From Immundisolibacter sp. (GTDB lineage: Bacteria > Pseudomonadota > Gammaproteobacteria > Immundisolibacterales > Immundisolibacteraceae), in NCBI RefSeq assembly GCF_014359565.1, contig NZ_JACIZD010000001.1, forward strand, positions 558,001-622,000: a stretch of 64,000 bases of DNA. The letters are read 5' to 3'. A program made the position numbers and the translations under genes. This document shows positions 32,504 through 41,537 of this stretch, in pieces. Each line of letters starts with the position of its first letter. Position 1 is the first letter of the stretch. The notes below the pieces were generated by a model. That model did no database searches and was not told the DNA's origin. It worked only from the letters and a program-made list of their open reading frames with translations.

Positions 32504-33598
32504 ATGGCCTCACAGGACCTCTACGAAGTGCTCGGCGTGGCGCAGACCGCGCACGAGGGCGAAATCAAGAAGGCCTACCGACGCCTGGCGATGAAGTACC
32601 ACCCGGACCGCAATCAGGGTGATGCCGAGGCCGAGGAGCGCTTCAAGCAGGTGCAGGCCGCCTACGAGGTGCTGTCCGACCCGCAGAAGCGTGCCGCCTA
32701 CGACCGCTTCGGCCCCGCCGGCATCGACCCGCAGGCGGGCGGCGGCGGGTTCGGCGACATCTTCGGCGACGTGTTTGCCGACATCTTCGGTGGCGGCGGC
32801 GGTCGCGGCGGGCGGGGCGGGGCGGGGCGGGGTGCCGACCTGCGTTATGAGCTCGAAATCAGCCTCGAGGACGCCTTCCGCGGCACCGTCTCCACGCTCG
32901 ACATCCCGGTGCTGAGCACCTGCGAGACCTGCAACGGCAGCGGCGCCCGGCCGGGCACCGCGCCGGTCAATTGCAAGACCTGCGGCGGACATGGCCAAGT
33001 GCGCATCCAGCAGGGCTTTTTCTCGCTGCAGCAGACCTGCCCCACCTGCCGTGGCGCTGGCCAGGTGATCAGCGACCCGTGCACCGACTGCCGTGGTGCC
33101 GGACGCGTGCAAAAGTCCAAGAAGCTCGAAGTCAAGATTCCGCCCGGTGTCGACACCGGCGACCGCATCCGCCTGGCCGGCGAGGGTGAGGGCGGCCGTC
33201 GCGGTGGCCCGCCGGGGGACCTTTACGTCGACATCCACCTGCGTCCGCACCCGCTGTTCGAGCGCGACGGTGGCGACCTGTATACCGAGGTGCCGATCAG
33301 CGTGGTGACGGCAGCGCTCGGGGGCGAGCTGGAGGTGCCCAGCCTGGAAGGGCGGCTCAACCTGACCGTGCCCGCCGGCACCCAGACCGGGCGGGTGTTT
33401 CGCCTGCGTGGCAAGGGCATGCCGTCGGTGCGCGGGCGCGAGGTGGGCGACCTGATGGTGCGCGTCACCGTGGAGACACCGGTCAATCTGGACGATCGGC
33501 AGGAACGCCTACTGCGCGAACTGGGCGAAACCATGGGCGAGCGCCACCGGCCGCGCGAACAATCCTGGCTGGATCGGGTGAAACGCTTTTTCGAATAG
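32504..33598 (+). CDS. dnaJ: chaperone DnaJ (Hsp40, type I)
   Basis: The 364-residue co-chaperone stimulates DnaK ATPase. The J domain is at residues 1-70 with HPD in MKYHPDRNQ, followed by a Gly/Phe-rich linker. Four zinc-binding CxxCxGxG repeats follow ([32 protein letters not shown]), then the substrate-binding C-terminal domains. Length is normal. It is separated from dnaK by a terminator and 85 bases, and no strong ribosome-binding site precedes its ATG. Confidence 0.97.
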   Translation: MASQDLYEVLGVAQTAHEGEIKKAYRRLAMKYHPDRNQGDAEAEERFKQVQAAYEVLSDPQKRAAYDRFGPAGIDPQAGGGGFGDIFGDVFADIFGGGGGRGGRGGAGRGADLRYELEISLEDAFRGTVSTLDIPVLSTCETCNGSGARPGTAPVNCKTCGGHGQVRIQQGFFSLQQTCPTCRGAGQVISDPCTDCRGAGRVQKSKKLEVKIPPGVDTGDRIRLAGEGEGGRRGGPPGDLYVDIHLRPHPLFERDGGDLYTEVPISVVTAALGGELEVPSLEGRLNLTVPAGTQTGRVFRLRGKGMPSVRGREVGDLMVRVTVETPVNLDDRQERLLRELGETMGERHRPREQSWLDRVKRFFE

Positions 33599-34495
<897 letters not shown>

Positions 34496-34580
34496 ACTGA
34501 GGCGCCGGAGGTCTTGCCACCGCCCCCCATCGACGGCCAGCGCGTGGCGGCCGGGCGAAGCGAGCGAGTAGCGGCGGGAC

Positions 34581-34898
34581 TCAGCAGGGAACTGGGTACC
34601 ACTTGCCGTTGAAATAGATCCATATGACGCATGGGCTTGCGAGCTTGAGCACCGTTCCCGGACTCAAGTTGCGAAGATTCCGGGCGATTTCCGGTGGCGA
34701 GTCGCTGGGCTGGATGGGCGCGCCGTCTGCGGTCCGTGGCTCGAGGTTGCCGTCCTTGTCGGGCACCAGCACGAACGGCAGGCCGGCAAAGGGATTGGCC
34801 TTCGGCTCCGCGGGCGGCTCCCCCTTGCCGCAGCCGGACAGGCCGGCACCGACCAGGCACATCGCCGCAGCGAGACTTGCCAGAGTGCGCTTTTTCAT
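34581..34898 (-). CDS. small lipoprotein of unknown function
   Basis: A 105-residue protein. MKKRTLASLAAAMCLVGAG is a lipoprotein signal ending in LSGC with Cys23. The mature part is short and Pro-rich, with no recognised domain. Two further cysteines near the end (SPCVIWIYFNGKWYPVPC) could form a disulfide. It lies 41 bases after the FecR-TPR-barrel gene on the same strand, so it may be co-transcribed with the cyclase system. Retention in the inner or outer membrane is not clear, as position +2 is Gly. Confidence 0.7.
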   Translation of the reverse strand: MKKRTLASLAAAMCLVGAGLSGCGKGEPPAEPKANPFAGLPFVLVPDKDGNLEPRTADGAPIQPSDSPPEIARNLRNLSPGTVLKLASPCVIWIYFNGKWYPVPC

Positions 34899-34939
34899 CG
34901 TCGCGTCGTCTCTCGGGTATGGGTTGATGGGTTGACGGG

Positions 34940-37900
34940 TCAGTCCAGCATCAGGCTGACGCTGGCATAGATCTGACGCCGGGGCTGCAGCTGCGGATTT
35001 TTTGGGTCGGTGTCCTGAAACTGCACCCGGGTATCGAACAGGTTTTGCACGCCCACGCTCACCAGCCCCAATCGACGCGGCAGGCGGTAGGCCAGGCGCG
35101 CGTCGCTCAGCCAGAAGCTGTCCTGCGCGTGACGGCGCTCGCCGCGGGTAGTGAACAAGAAATCGCCGCTTTGCCGATAGCCGGTGACAGCGAAATCGGC
35201 CAACCACCCCGACGGGTGACTGTAGCGCACCGCCAGCGGCAGGCTGTGGGTGCGCAGGTCAAGGATGCCCCAGTTGCCGGACTCGACGATCAGCGGGAAA
35301 TCTTCTCGGTACCTGTCCTTCTGGTAGAGGTACTCGGCGCGCAGCGCCCAGCGCGGGGCGGCTGCCCAGTACGCGTACAGCCGGTGCAGTTGCTGATGGG
35401 CGTCGCTGAGTTGCCGACCGGCCAGAAAATCCAGATAAGGCATCCTCAAATCACGCCAGGTCGCCTCCATGCCGACGTCGAGTCCATCGGCCAACCGCCG
35501 GTCGAGACCCAGCGCATAGCGGTCGCTGCGCGTGCCGATCACGTCGTCGAAGAACTGCACGAAGCCGGCCACCTGCACCGGCTCGATGGTGCCCTTGCCG
35601 ATCAGCGCCCGGTCGACCGACCGCAGTACCGCGGCCCGCAGCGTGGTGCGCTCGTCGAGCGTCCAGACCAGCCCAAGCTTGGGGCTGATGCGGGTCTTGT
35701 CGATGACGTCTGCGTCCACCGCATCCACCGCCAGCCCCAAGGTCCATCGCATGCCGGCGGGCCCGCCCAGATAGCCGTAGGCGTAACCGGTGTGGTAACG
35801 CGTGCGTTGATCGAGCACGAGGCCGTTGATGTCGATGTTGCCGTTCTCGCGGTAATAGCCACCGCCCAGCAGCAGACGGCTGTCAGTACCGCGGATCAGC
35901 TGCTGCGCCTCGGCCAACAAGGGCTCAGTGGCGCCGCGGTTTTTGACCGGGAGCGTGATCGGCCCGACCGGCAGCACGATGTCGACATCGAAATCCTGCC
36001 CCTCATCCACGCGCTCGCGCTGCACCGACACCAGCGTGCTGTTGCCGGGCGCCCAGTCGTGCCGCAGGCCCAGGCGATAGGTGTCGCGATCCCGGAACTG
36101 GCGCAGCGTTGGCGAAGCCACATCGTCGAACGGGTACAGGCCGATGTCGCCGCGCTCCTCGCGGCTGCGTCGCGCCTCGACCTGCACGCTGGTATCCGGC
36201 GTCACGCGCCAGTGGGCGAACAGGTCGTATAGGTCGATCTTCTGGTCGGCGTTGTCCCGAAAGCCGTCGGTTTCGTAATGAAACTGCGCCGCCGAAATCG
36301 ACAGCGGCCCGGCCAGCACGGTGGCCATCAGATCGTCGCTGAACAGGTCATCGCCGCCGCCGACGGCGCTTGCCAGCGCCGTTACCCCATCGCGCACGAA
36401 CAGCGGCGTGTACTCGTTCAGGCCGCTTTGCAGCGACACCGCGCCCTGGCGGATGGCCAGATCCTCGGCGCGCGCCTGCGGTTGCAGCGGCAGCACGCTT
36501 TGTGGCTGCCACAGCTGGGCCTGCAGGAGCTCCGACAGGCGGCCGGTTTCGTGATCGGGCACGCCCAGATAACTGTCGGCCAGCAGGCGATGGGCGGAAA
36601 AATCGGCAGGATCGGCGGCCAGCGATTCCGCGCCGCGCCGCTGCGCCAGCTGGCTGAAACCGAGAGCCTCGTAGACACGGCCGGCGCCCGCCTGACGCGC
36701 CGCGAGGTCCTCGTCCAGCTGCAGCTGCGAGCGGTAGACGGCGCGGTTGTCATTGCGTTTCACGGATTCTTCGAGCGAGGCCAGGGCCTCGACCGGCCGG
36801 TTGTCGGCCAGCAGGCCGAGCGCCTCGTAGAACCACGGCGTCGGGTCGGCCGGGTCGAGGGCCTTGGCGCGGCCCAGTTCGGCCTGTGCCGGATGGCTGC
36901 GCTGCTCCGACAGGTAGGCCTTGGCCAGATAGCTGCGCAGCAGGGACTGGCCCGGATCGAGACTGACCGCGATCTCCATCTGCCGGCGTCCGGCGGCCAG
37001 CCGGTTCTGGCGGATCAGCGCCAGGCCCAGGCCCAGACGCGACAGCGGGTCCAGCGGATCGAGCGCTGCCGCCTGCTCGAAACTCGCCTGCGCGGACGCC
37101 GCGTCATCGGCTGCCAGATCGGCGAAGCCGAGCGTGCGCAGCGCCAGCGCTGCCTGCGGTCCGCGCACGGCCGGCTGCGCCAAGCGGCGCGCTGCCCGGT
37201 AATTGCCGCTGGCCAGCTCCAGTTCGGCCAGGCGCAGGGTAGGCAGCTCATCGCCCTTCGCTAACTCGGCGGCGCGCGCCGCCGAGCGCCGGGCCGCCGG
37301 CAGGTCGAACAGCGCCTGCTGGGCATATGAGCGTGCCAGCCAGGCATTGGGCTGATCGCCGGCCAGCGTGACCGCCTCGGCACTGAACCGGTCGGCGGCG
37401 GCCGTATCGCCCTGGGCAATCGCGATCACCGTCTGCAAGGCCCGCGCCTGCGCCCGTTCGGCCGGCCCGGCCTCGCTCGCCGCCGTCTCGGCAAGTTGCG
37501 CCGCGGCCCCGGCATCGCCCGCGGCCAGCCGCGCCTGTGCCTCGCGCAGGGCAGCCGTCGTGGCCAGCGGCGGGTAATGGAGCGCCCACTCCAGGCCCTC
37601 GCGGCTGCGGACTGCCAGGCGCAGCTCACTGCCGCCGGGGCTCACACGCAGGCTCTGGCCGGGCACCAGTTGCCGGCCCTCGACCGTCACCCGGCCCTCG
37701 AACAGCGCCAGCTCGTCGGCTGCGGGCGCCGCAACGAGCAGGAACTCCGTGCCGTCGATGGCGGCATTCAGGTACGGCGTCGAGGCATCGAAACGCTGGC
37801 GGGTGCGGCTCAGAAAGTGCCCGCGGCCGCGCTCGATGCGTACCGTCGGCGTGGCTGCGTTGGGGTGCCGGCGAATGGACACGGCGCTCAGGCCGCCCAG

Positions 37901-38164
37901 GCGCAGGAGGGTGTCGTTCGCCAGTTCGAGCGCCGCGCTGCCGCCGTCGCCGACGCGTACCGACACATCCTCACAGAAGGTCTCGCCGACGGCTGCCGGG
38001 CGCCAGTCGGCGTGTGCCACCCGCTGCGCCTCGACCTGGCCGTGGGCGCTGGCCAGCCGGGCCAGCTGATGCTCGCAGGCCTGCGCCGTCGCCACACCCA
38101 GCAGGTACAGCAGCACGCCGGCAGCTGCGGCCGGGCGCCGGAAATTCCCAGTCAATACCGCCAT
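34940..38164 (-). CDS. FecR-TPR-outer-membrane beta-barrel fusion protein
   Basis: A 1074-residue exported protein with three visible parts. A signal peptide (residues 1-28, AAAAGVLLYLLGVATAQA) leads into a FecR-like domain (about 45-165) containing VRVGDGGSAALELANDTLLR and TPYLNAAIDGTEFLLV. Tetratricopeptide-like Ala/Leu-rich repeats fill about 205-480. From about 540 to the end, alternating aromatic beta strands resemble a TonB-dependent-receptor barrel, ending GLVSVGVQNLFDTRVQFQD and YASVSLMLD. No plug domain or TonB box is seen. ATG 38164 has an AGGG site close upstream; an ATG/GTG further up is possible. Function is inferred as an outer-membrane sensor, scaffold or exporter. It is 77 bases after the cyclase gene. 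Confidence 0.8.
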   Translation of the reverse strand: MAVLTGNFRRPAAAAGVLLYLLGVATAQACEHQLARLASAHGQVEAQRVAHADWRPAAVGETFCEDVSVRVGDGGSAALELANDTLLRLGGLSAVSIRRHPNAATPTVRIERGRGHFLSRTRQRFDASTPYLNAAIDGTEFLLVAAPAADELALFEGRVTVEGRQLVPGQSLRVSPGGSELRLAVRSREGLEWALHYPPLATTAALREAQARLAAGDAGAAAQLAETAASEAGPAERAQARALQTVIAIAQGDTAAADRFSAEAVTLAGDQPNAWLARSYAQQALFDLPAARRSAARAAELAKGDELPTLRLAELELASGNYRAARRLAQPAVRGPQAALALRTLGFADLAADDAASAQASFEQAAALDPLDPLSRLGLGLALIRQNRLAAGRRQMEIAVSLDPGQSLLRSYLAKAYLSEQRSHPAQAELGRAKALDPADPTPWFYEALGLLADNRPVEALASLEESVKRNDNRAVYRSQLQLDEDLAARQAGAGRVYEALGFSQLAQRRGAESLAADPADFSAHRLLADSYLGVPDHETGRLSELLQAQLWQPQSVLPLQPQARAEDLAIRQGAVSLQSGLNEYTPLFVRDGVTALASAVGGGDDLFSDDLMATVLAGPLSISAAQFHYETDGFRDNADQKIDLYDLFAHWRVTPDTSVQVEARRSREERGDIGLYPFDDVASPTLRQFRDRDTYRLGLRHDWAPGNSTLVSVQRERVDEGQDFDVDIVLPVGPITLPVKNRGATEPLLAEAQQLIRGTDSRLLLGGGYYRENGNIDINGLVLDQRTRYHTGYAYGYLGGPAGMRWTLGLAVDAVDADVIDKTRISPKLGLVWTLDERTTLRAAVLRSVDRALIGKGTIEPVQVAGFVQFFDDVIGTRSDRYALGLDRRLADGLDVGMEATWRDLRMPYLDFLAGRQLSDAHQQLHRLYAYWAAAPRWALRAEYLYQKDRYREDFPLIVESGNWGILDLRTHSLPLAVRYSHPSGWLADFAVTGYRQSGDFLFTTRGERRHAQDSFWLSDARLAYRLPRRLGLVSVGVQNLFDTRVQFQDTDPKNPQLQPRRQIYASVSLMLD

Positions 38165-38241
38165 CTCCCTGAAATTTATTCTTGTGGGATGAGCGCTGGC
38201 GGGCTGTCCGCCGCGCGTCACGGCGATCGGTCGCAGCCCGG

Positions 38242-40338
38242 CTACTTGGGCACCACGATCACGCCGTCCTTGGGCAGCTTATCACCCAGCCCCTGCAGCA
38301 GCCCATGCAGGATTTTGAGGTAGAAGGCGGCCACCGTGTCACCCGGGTCGATCGCCAGCGCCGCCTGAAAGTCACGCCGCGCGCTGACGGCATCGCCGGC
38401 CTGGAAGGCGCCCAGCGCCGCCGCAAACGGCGCTCGCGCAGCGGCCTGCGCAGCGCTGGGTACGGGCAGCAGCTCATGGATATCGAGGGCCTGCGCCTTG
38501 CCGGCCAGCTGGAAGCGCCCGAGGCGCCGATGGTCGATTCCCGGCAGCCCGCTGATGGTCGCCGCGCTGGCCAGTATCCGGGTGCCCAGATGCTTGTTCA
38601 GGCCCTCGATGCGACTGGCGGTGTTCACCGCGTCGCCGATGGCGCGGTACTCGAAGTGATCGAGCGCACCGACCGGACCGAGCATCAGCTCGCCGACGTG
38701 CAGGCCGATGCGGGTGGGCAGCCCGCCGCCGCCGGGCACCTCGAACGCCGTCAAAACCGCCTGAATGTCCAGTGCGGCCCGGCATGCCCGCAGCCGCTGC
38801 GCGAGGTTCGCGCGCTTGATCGGCCACAGCGCCAGCGCCGAATCACCCACGATGTCGGTCACCATGCCGCCGTGGGCGCTGATGGGCGCCAGCAGGGTCG
38901 CGTAGTAGCGGTTCATCAGCTCGCGCAGCTGGCCGGGCGGCAGGTGTTCTGCCAGCGTCGCGTAGCCAGCAGCGTCGCTGACCAGACATACCGCCTGTTG
39001 TTGGGTGGCTGCCGGGCGGGCCGGCGCATCGGCGCTGGCTCGCGCGATCTGACGCACGACGTGGGCCGGCAGATAGTGGCGAAACTCGGCCGCCACCTGC
39101 GCCCGCTCGCGGCCGCTGTGGCGGGCACGCAGGGCCAGCGCGCCCAGCAGCGCGACCACGATCTGCGCCAGCCAGGGCGCCAGTGGCAGCCACAGATGGA
39201 GGTGACCGAAGGCAGTCAGCACCGCCATGCCGGCGCCGCCGGCCAGCCCCAGCGCCAGGGCGCCGGCGGCTGGCGGGCGCAAGGGCATGAACGCGCCGGC
39301 CAGCCCCAGCGCGGTGAGCAGCAAGCCGGCAGTCACGGCGAGCGGCGAGGCCGGCACCAGAAACTCGTTCCGCAGCGCATTCAGGTACGCCGTCGCGGCA
39401 ATCTCGACCCCCGACAGATCAAGCCCGTCGGGGCGGCTGACGGCGGTCAGGAAGCTGTCGGTCTGGTTCGGAAAATACGGCTCGACGTGGCCGACGAATA
39501 CCGCCCGGCCGGCCAGATCGGGCGCCTCGCCCGCCAAGACATCGGCCGCCGACACGATGCGCACACTGCGCGGCGGCCCGTAGAAATTGAGCATCCGTTC
39601 CTGCGGGCCGCGCGCGAGCTCACAGGCTGCCCGCTGCACGGGCGTTGCCGCTGCGCCGACTGGACAATCGATGTCGCCGGCCTGCACCCGCAGCGCGGCG
39701 GCCGGCAGCGTGGCCAGGCCAGGCGCCGCCGGGTGCTGGACCCAGACCGTATCCACGCGCGCCGGGGACTTGGGCAGCACGAAGGGCGCCACCGCCGCCG
39801 CGGCATCGGCAAAGGCACTGTACGGTCGGTGCAGGGTGTCGATTTGCAACTGCGCGTCGGCTCCGGCACCGGGCAGGGCCTGCACCTGGCGCTTCATCTG
39901 CCCGAACAGCACCACGTTGCCGGCCTCGGCGATGGCGGAGGCCAGCGCCGCATCGCCATCACCCAGGCGTGCCCGGGCGAAGAACACGTCGATCGCAATC
40001 ACGCTGGCCCCGCCCGCGGCTGCGCGCCGGATCAGCTCGGCGTAAATACGCCGCGGCCAGTCGGCAAAGCGCGACGGCAGCCCAAGACGCGCTGCCGACG
40101 AACTGTCGATGGCGAAGATCACCGCTTCGGCCGGCTCAGGCAGCGGACCGCGACTGGCAAACAGCCACGGCAGGGTCAATTCACGCTCCAGTCGGTCGGC
40201 GCCGGGCAGTTGCCAGGCCGCAAGCCCGGCCACCCATGCCGCCGTCGCCAACAACAGACCCTGCCGCAATACGCGGCGGCGCCCTGCGCCGCGGGTTTGC
40301 GTCGCGCCAACTTCGGGCCAGATAATCGCGCGATTCAC
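38242..40338 (-). CDS. CHASE2-domain class III adenylate/guanylate cyclase
   Basis: A 698-residue membrane protein. TM1 is near residues 25-40, a periplasmic CHASE2 sensor at about 45-340, then three predicted membrane segments (about 345-430). The class III cyclase domain is at about 440-620: the first metal Asp is in VCLVSDAAGY, the second in DIVGDSALALW, and the Asn/Arg pair in GDAVNTASRIE. The usual substrate Lys four residues before the second Asp is Asp here. Helical C-terminal residues follow. The start GTG at 40338 has GGGAG five bases upstream. The CRP-type gene begins 33 bases away, divergently. Confidence 0.88.
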   Translation of the reverse strand: MNRAIIWPEVGATQTRGAGRRRVLRQGLLLATAAWVAGLAAWQLPGADRLERELTLPWLFASRGPLPEPAEAVIFAIDSSSAARLGLPSRFADWPRRIYAELIRRAAAGGASVIAIDVFFARARLGDGDAALASAIAEAGNVVLFGQMKRQVQALPGAGADAQLQIDTLHRPYSAFADAAAAVAPFVLPKSPARVDTVWVQHPAAPGLATLPAAALRVQAGDIDCPVGAAATPVQRAACELARGPQERMLNFYGPPRSVRIVSAADVLAGEAPDLAGRAVFVGHVEPYFPNQTDSFLTAVSRPDGLDLSGVEIAATAYLNALRNEFLVPASPLAVTAGLLLTALGLAGAFMPLRPPAAGALALGLAGGAGMAVLTAFGHLHLWLPLAPWLAQIVVALLGALALRARHSGRERAQVAAEFRHYLPAHVVRQIARASADAPARPAATQQQAVCLVSDAAGYATLAEHLPPGQLRELMNRYYATLLAPISAHGGMVTDIVGDSALALWPIKRANLAQRLRACRAALDIQAVLTAFEVPGGGGLPTRIGLHVGELMLGPVGALDHFEYRAIGDAVNTASRIEGLNKHLGTRILASAATISGLPGIDHRRLGRFQLAGKAQALDIHELLPVPSAAQAAARAPFAAALGAFQAGDAVSARRDFQAALAIDPGDTVAAFYLKILHGLLQGLGDKLPKDGVIVVPK

Positions 40339-40371
40339 ACCATCTCCCGCTTTGGCGCCAGCGCACGGTCC

Positions 40372-41025
40372 ATGTTGTCGCAACTGGCACAGTTTTCCAT
40401 TCTGCAGCCCCTGTCGGATGCCGACCTGCAACGCCTGCTGCAACTTGGTCAGGTGCGCACGGCGCCCGCCGGCCACCTCCTGATCGGCGAGAACGAGGCC
40501 AGCACGGCAGTGTATTTCCTGCTCTCGGGCGAGGCGCGGGTGTTCATCACCGGCGCCGACGGCCGGGAAGCGACGGTCAATACCCTCAAGGCCGGCAGCT
40601 GGTTCGGCGAGCTGGCCATCCTGGGCGACGGGCTACGCTCGGCATCGGTCATCGCTACTGCTCCTTCGCGCCTGCTGAGCGTGCCAGGCCCGCTGCTGCG
40701 CGGCATCCTGGTGCGTTATCCGGAAGCGACCGAGCGTCTGCTCGAAACCCTCGGGCGGCGCATCCGCGGCTTGACCGAGACCGTGCGCGGCTTCGCGCTG
40801 GGCGATGTCTATCAGCGCCTGGCGCAGCTGTTTGGCGAGCTGGCGGTTGAGCGGGACGGCGAGCGCTTCATCCCCGATCCGCCGCCGCAGCGCGAGCTGG
40901 CGGCGCGCTGCGGCGCCTCGCGGGAGATGGTGGCACGGGTGCTGCGCGAGCTGCGCAAGGGCGGCTATGTCCAGACCAGCCGGCAGCGGATCGTGCTGAA
41001 AAAACCTTTGCCGGCGCGGTTTTGA
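40372..41025 (+). CDS. CRP/FNR-family cyclic-nucleotide-responsive regulator
   Basis: A 217-residue regulator. The N-terminal cNMP-binding domain has the phosphate-binding cassette FGELAILGDGLRSAS (78-92), with Arg89 and Ser90 matching the cAMP-contacting Arg-Ser of E. coli CRP. A long C-helix follows, then a helix-turn-helix ELAARCGASREMVARVLREL in which R184, E185 and R189 match the DNA-reading residues of CRP. It lacks FNR cysteines. Its cAMP may come from the divergent cyclase. A CRP-like site TGTGA-N6-TCACA was not found in the short shared promoter. Confidence 0.88.
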   Translation: MLSQLAQFSILQPLSDADLQRLLQLGQVRTAPAGHLLIGENEASTAVYFLLSGEARVFITGADGREATVNTLKAGSWFGELAILGDGLRSASVIATAPSRLLSVPGPLLRGILVRYPEATERLLETLGRRIRGLTETVRGFALGDVYQRLAQLFGELAVERDGERFIPDPPPQRELAARCGASREMVARVLRELRKGGYVQTSRQRIVLKKPLPARF

Positions 41026-41039
41026 ACGCCCGCGCCGGC
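41010..41039. terminator. possible terminator hairpin across the crp-like stop codon
   Basis: A perfect 10-base-pair inverted repeat GCCGGCGCGG/CCGCGCCGGC with a 10-base loop spans the stop codon, between converging genes. On the minus strand it is followed by AAAGGTTTTTT, so it could end the Rieske transcript. There is no T run on the plus strand. Confidence 0.35.
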
Positions 41040-41046
41040 CGGTAGA

Positions 41047-41535
41047 TCAAAGCGGATAAATGATGTAGCGCGGCGGCACCGCCGTATCCATCACGGCCCG
41101 CTTGGAGGCAAAGCGCAGCGCGCCGCCCTCGTCGACGATGAGGTCCTCGTAATGCCCCACCGCCAGCAGCGCCGATTTACCCTCGGAATTCGTGTAGAAC
41201 ACCGAGAAATTGGTGCTGGCGGCGATAGCGCCGTCGTCGCCCCAGGCGCACAGGTCGCGCGACAGCAGGTGCCGCGCCTGGTAATGCTCGACGACCGAGT
41301 TCCAGACCTCGTTCACGTACTTGACCCGATCGCGCAGGCGCTCGTGGCAGTCGTCCAGCATCATGCCGACCGGCAGCCCCATCCGCACGTTCTCGGCCGA
41401 GGTCAGTTCGTAGCGGCCGGTGCCGGCAAAGCAGGCCAGCCAGCCTTGCATGTCGCGCCGGTCGAGCGCATGCGCATAGGCCTGCTGCAGGGCATCCACC
41501 CGCGCCAGCAGGCCGGGATCGGTAATCACGGTCAT
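41047..41535 (-). CDS. aromatic-ring-hydroxylating dioxygenase, small (beta) subunit
   Basis: A 162-residue protein of the cystatin-like beta-subunit family that packs under the alpha-subunit trimer and lacks cofactors. Family features are the N-terminal helix (VDALQQAYAHALDRRDMQGW), FAGTGRYELTS, and the C-terminal strand pair with LLAVGHYEDLIVDEG and KRAVMDTAVPPRYIIYPL. ATG 41535 is two bases after the alpha stop. Substrate is unknown. Confidence 0.88.
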   Translation of the reverse strand: MTVITDPGLLARVDALQQAYAHALDRRDMQGWLACFAGTGRYELTSAENVRMGLPVGMMLDDCHERLRDRVKYVNEVWNSVVEHYQARHLLSRDLCAWGDDGAIAASTNFSVFYTNSEGKSALLAVGHYEDLIVDEGGALRFASKRAVMDTAVPPRYIIYPL

Positions 41536-41537
41536 GC

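Noticed and set aside
40334-40350. TGTGA half-site at the cyclase start as a CRP operator
   Set aside because: The second half reads CGATT rather than TCACA, and the site overlaps the GTG start codon.
38182-40371. Long plus-strand frame running into the CRP-like gene
   Set aside because: The first 730 codons are antisense to the CHASE2 cyclase and low-complexity. Only the part from 40372 has homology.
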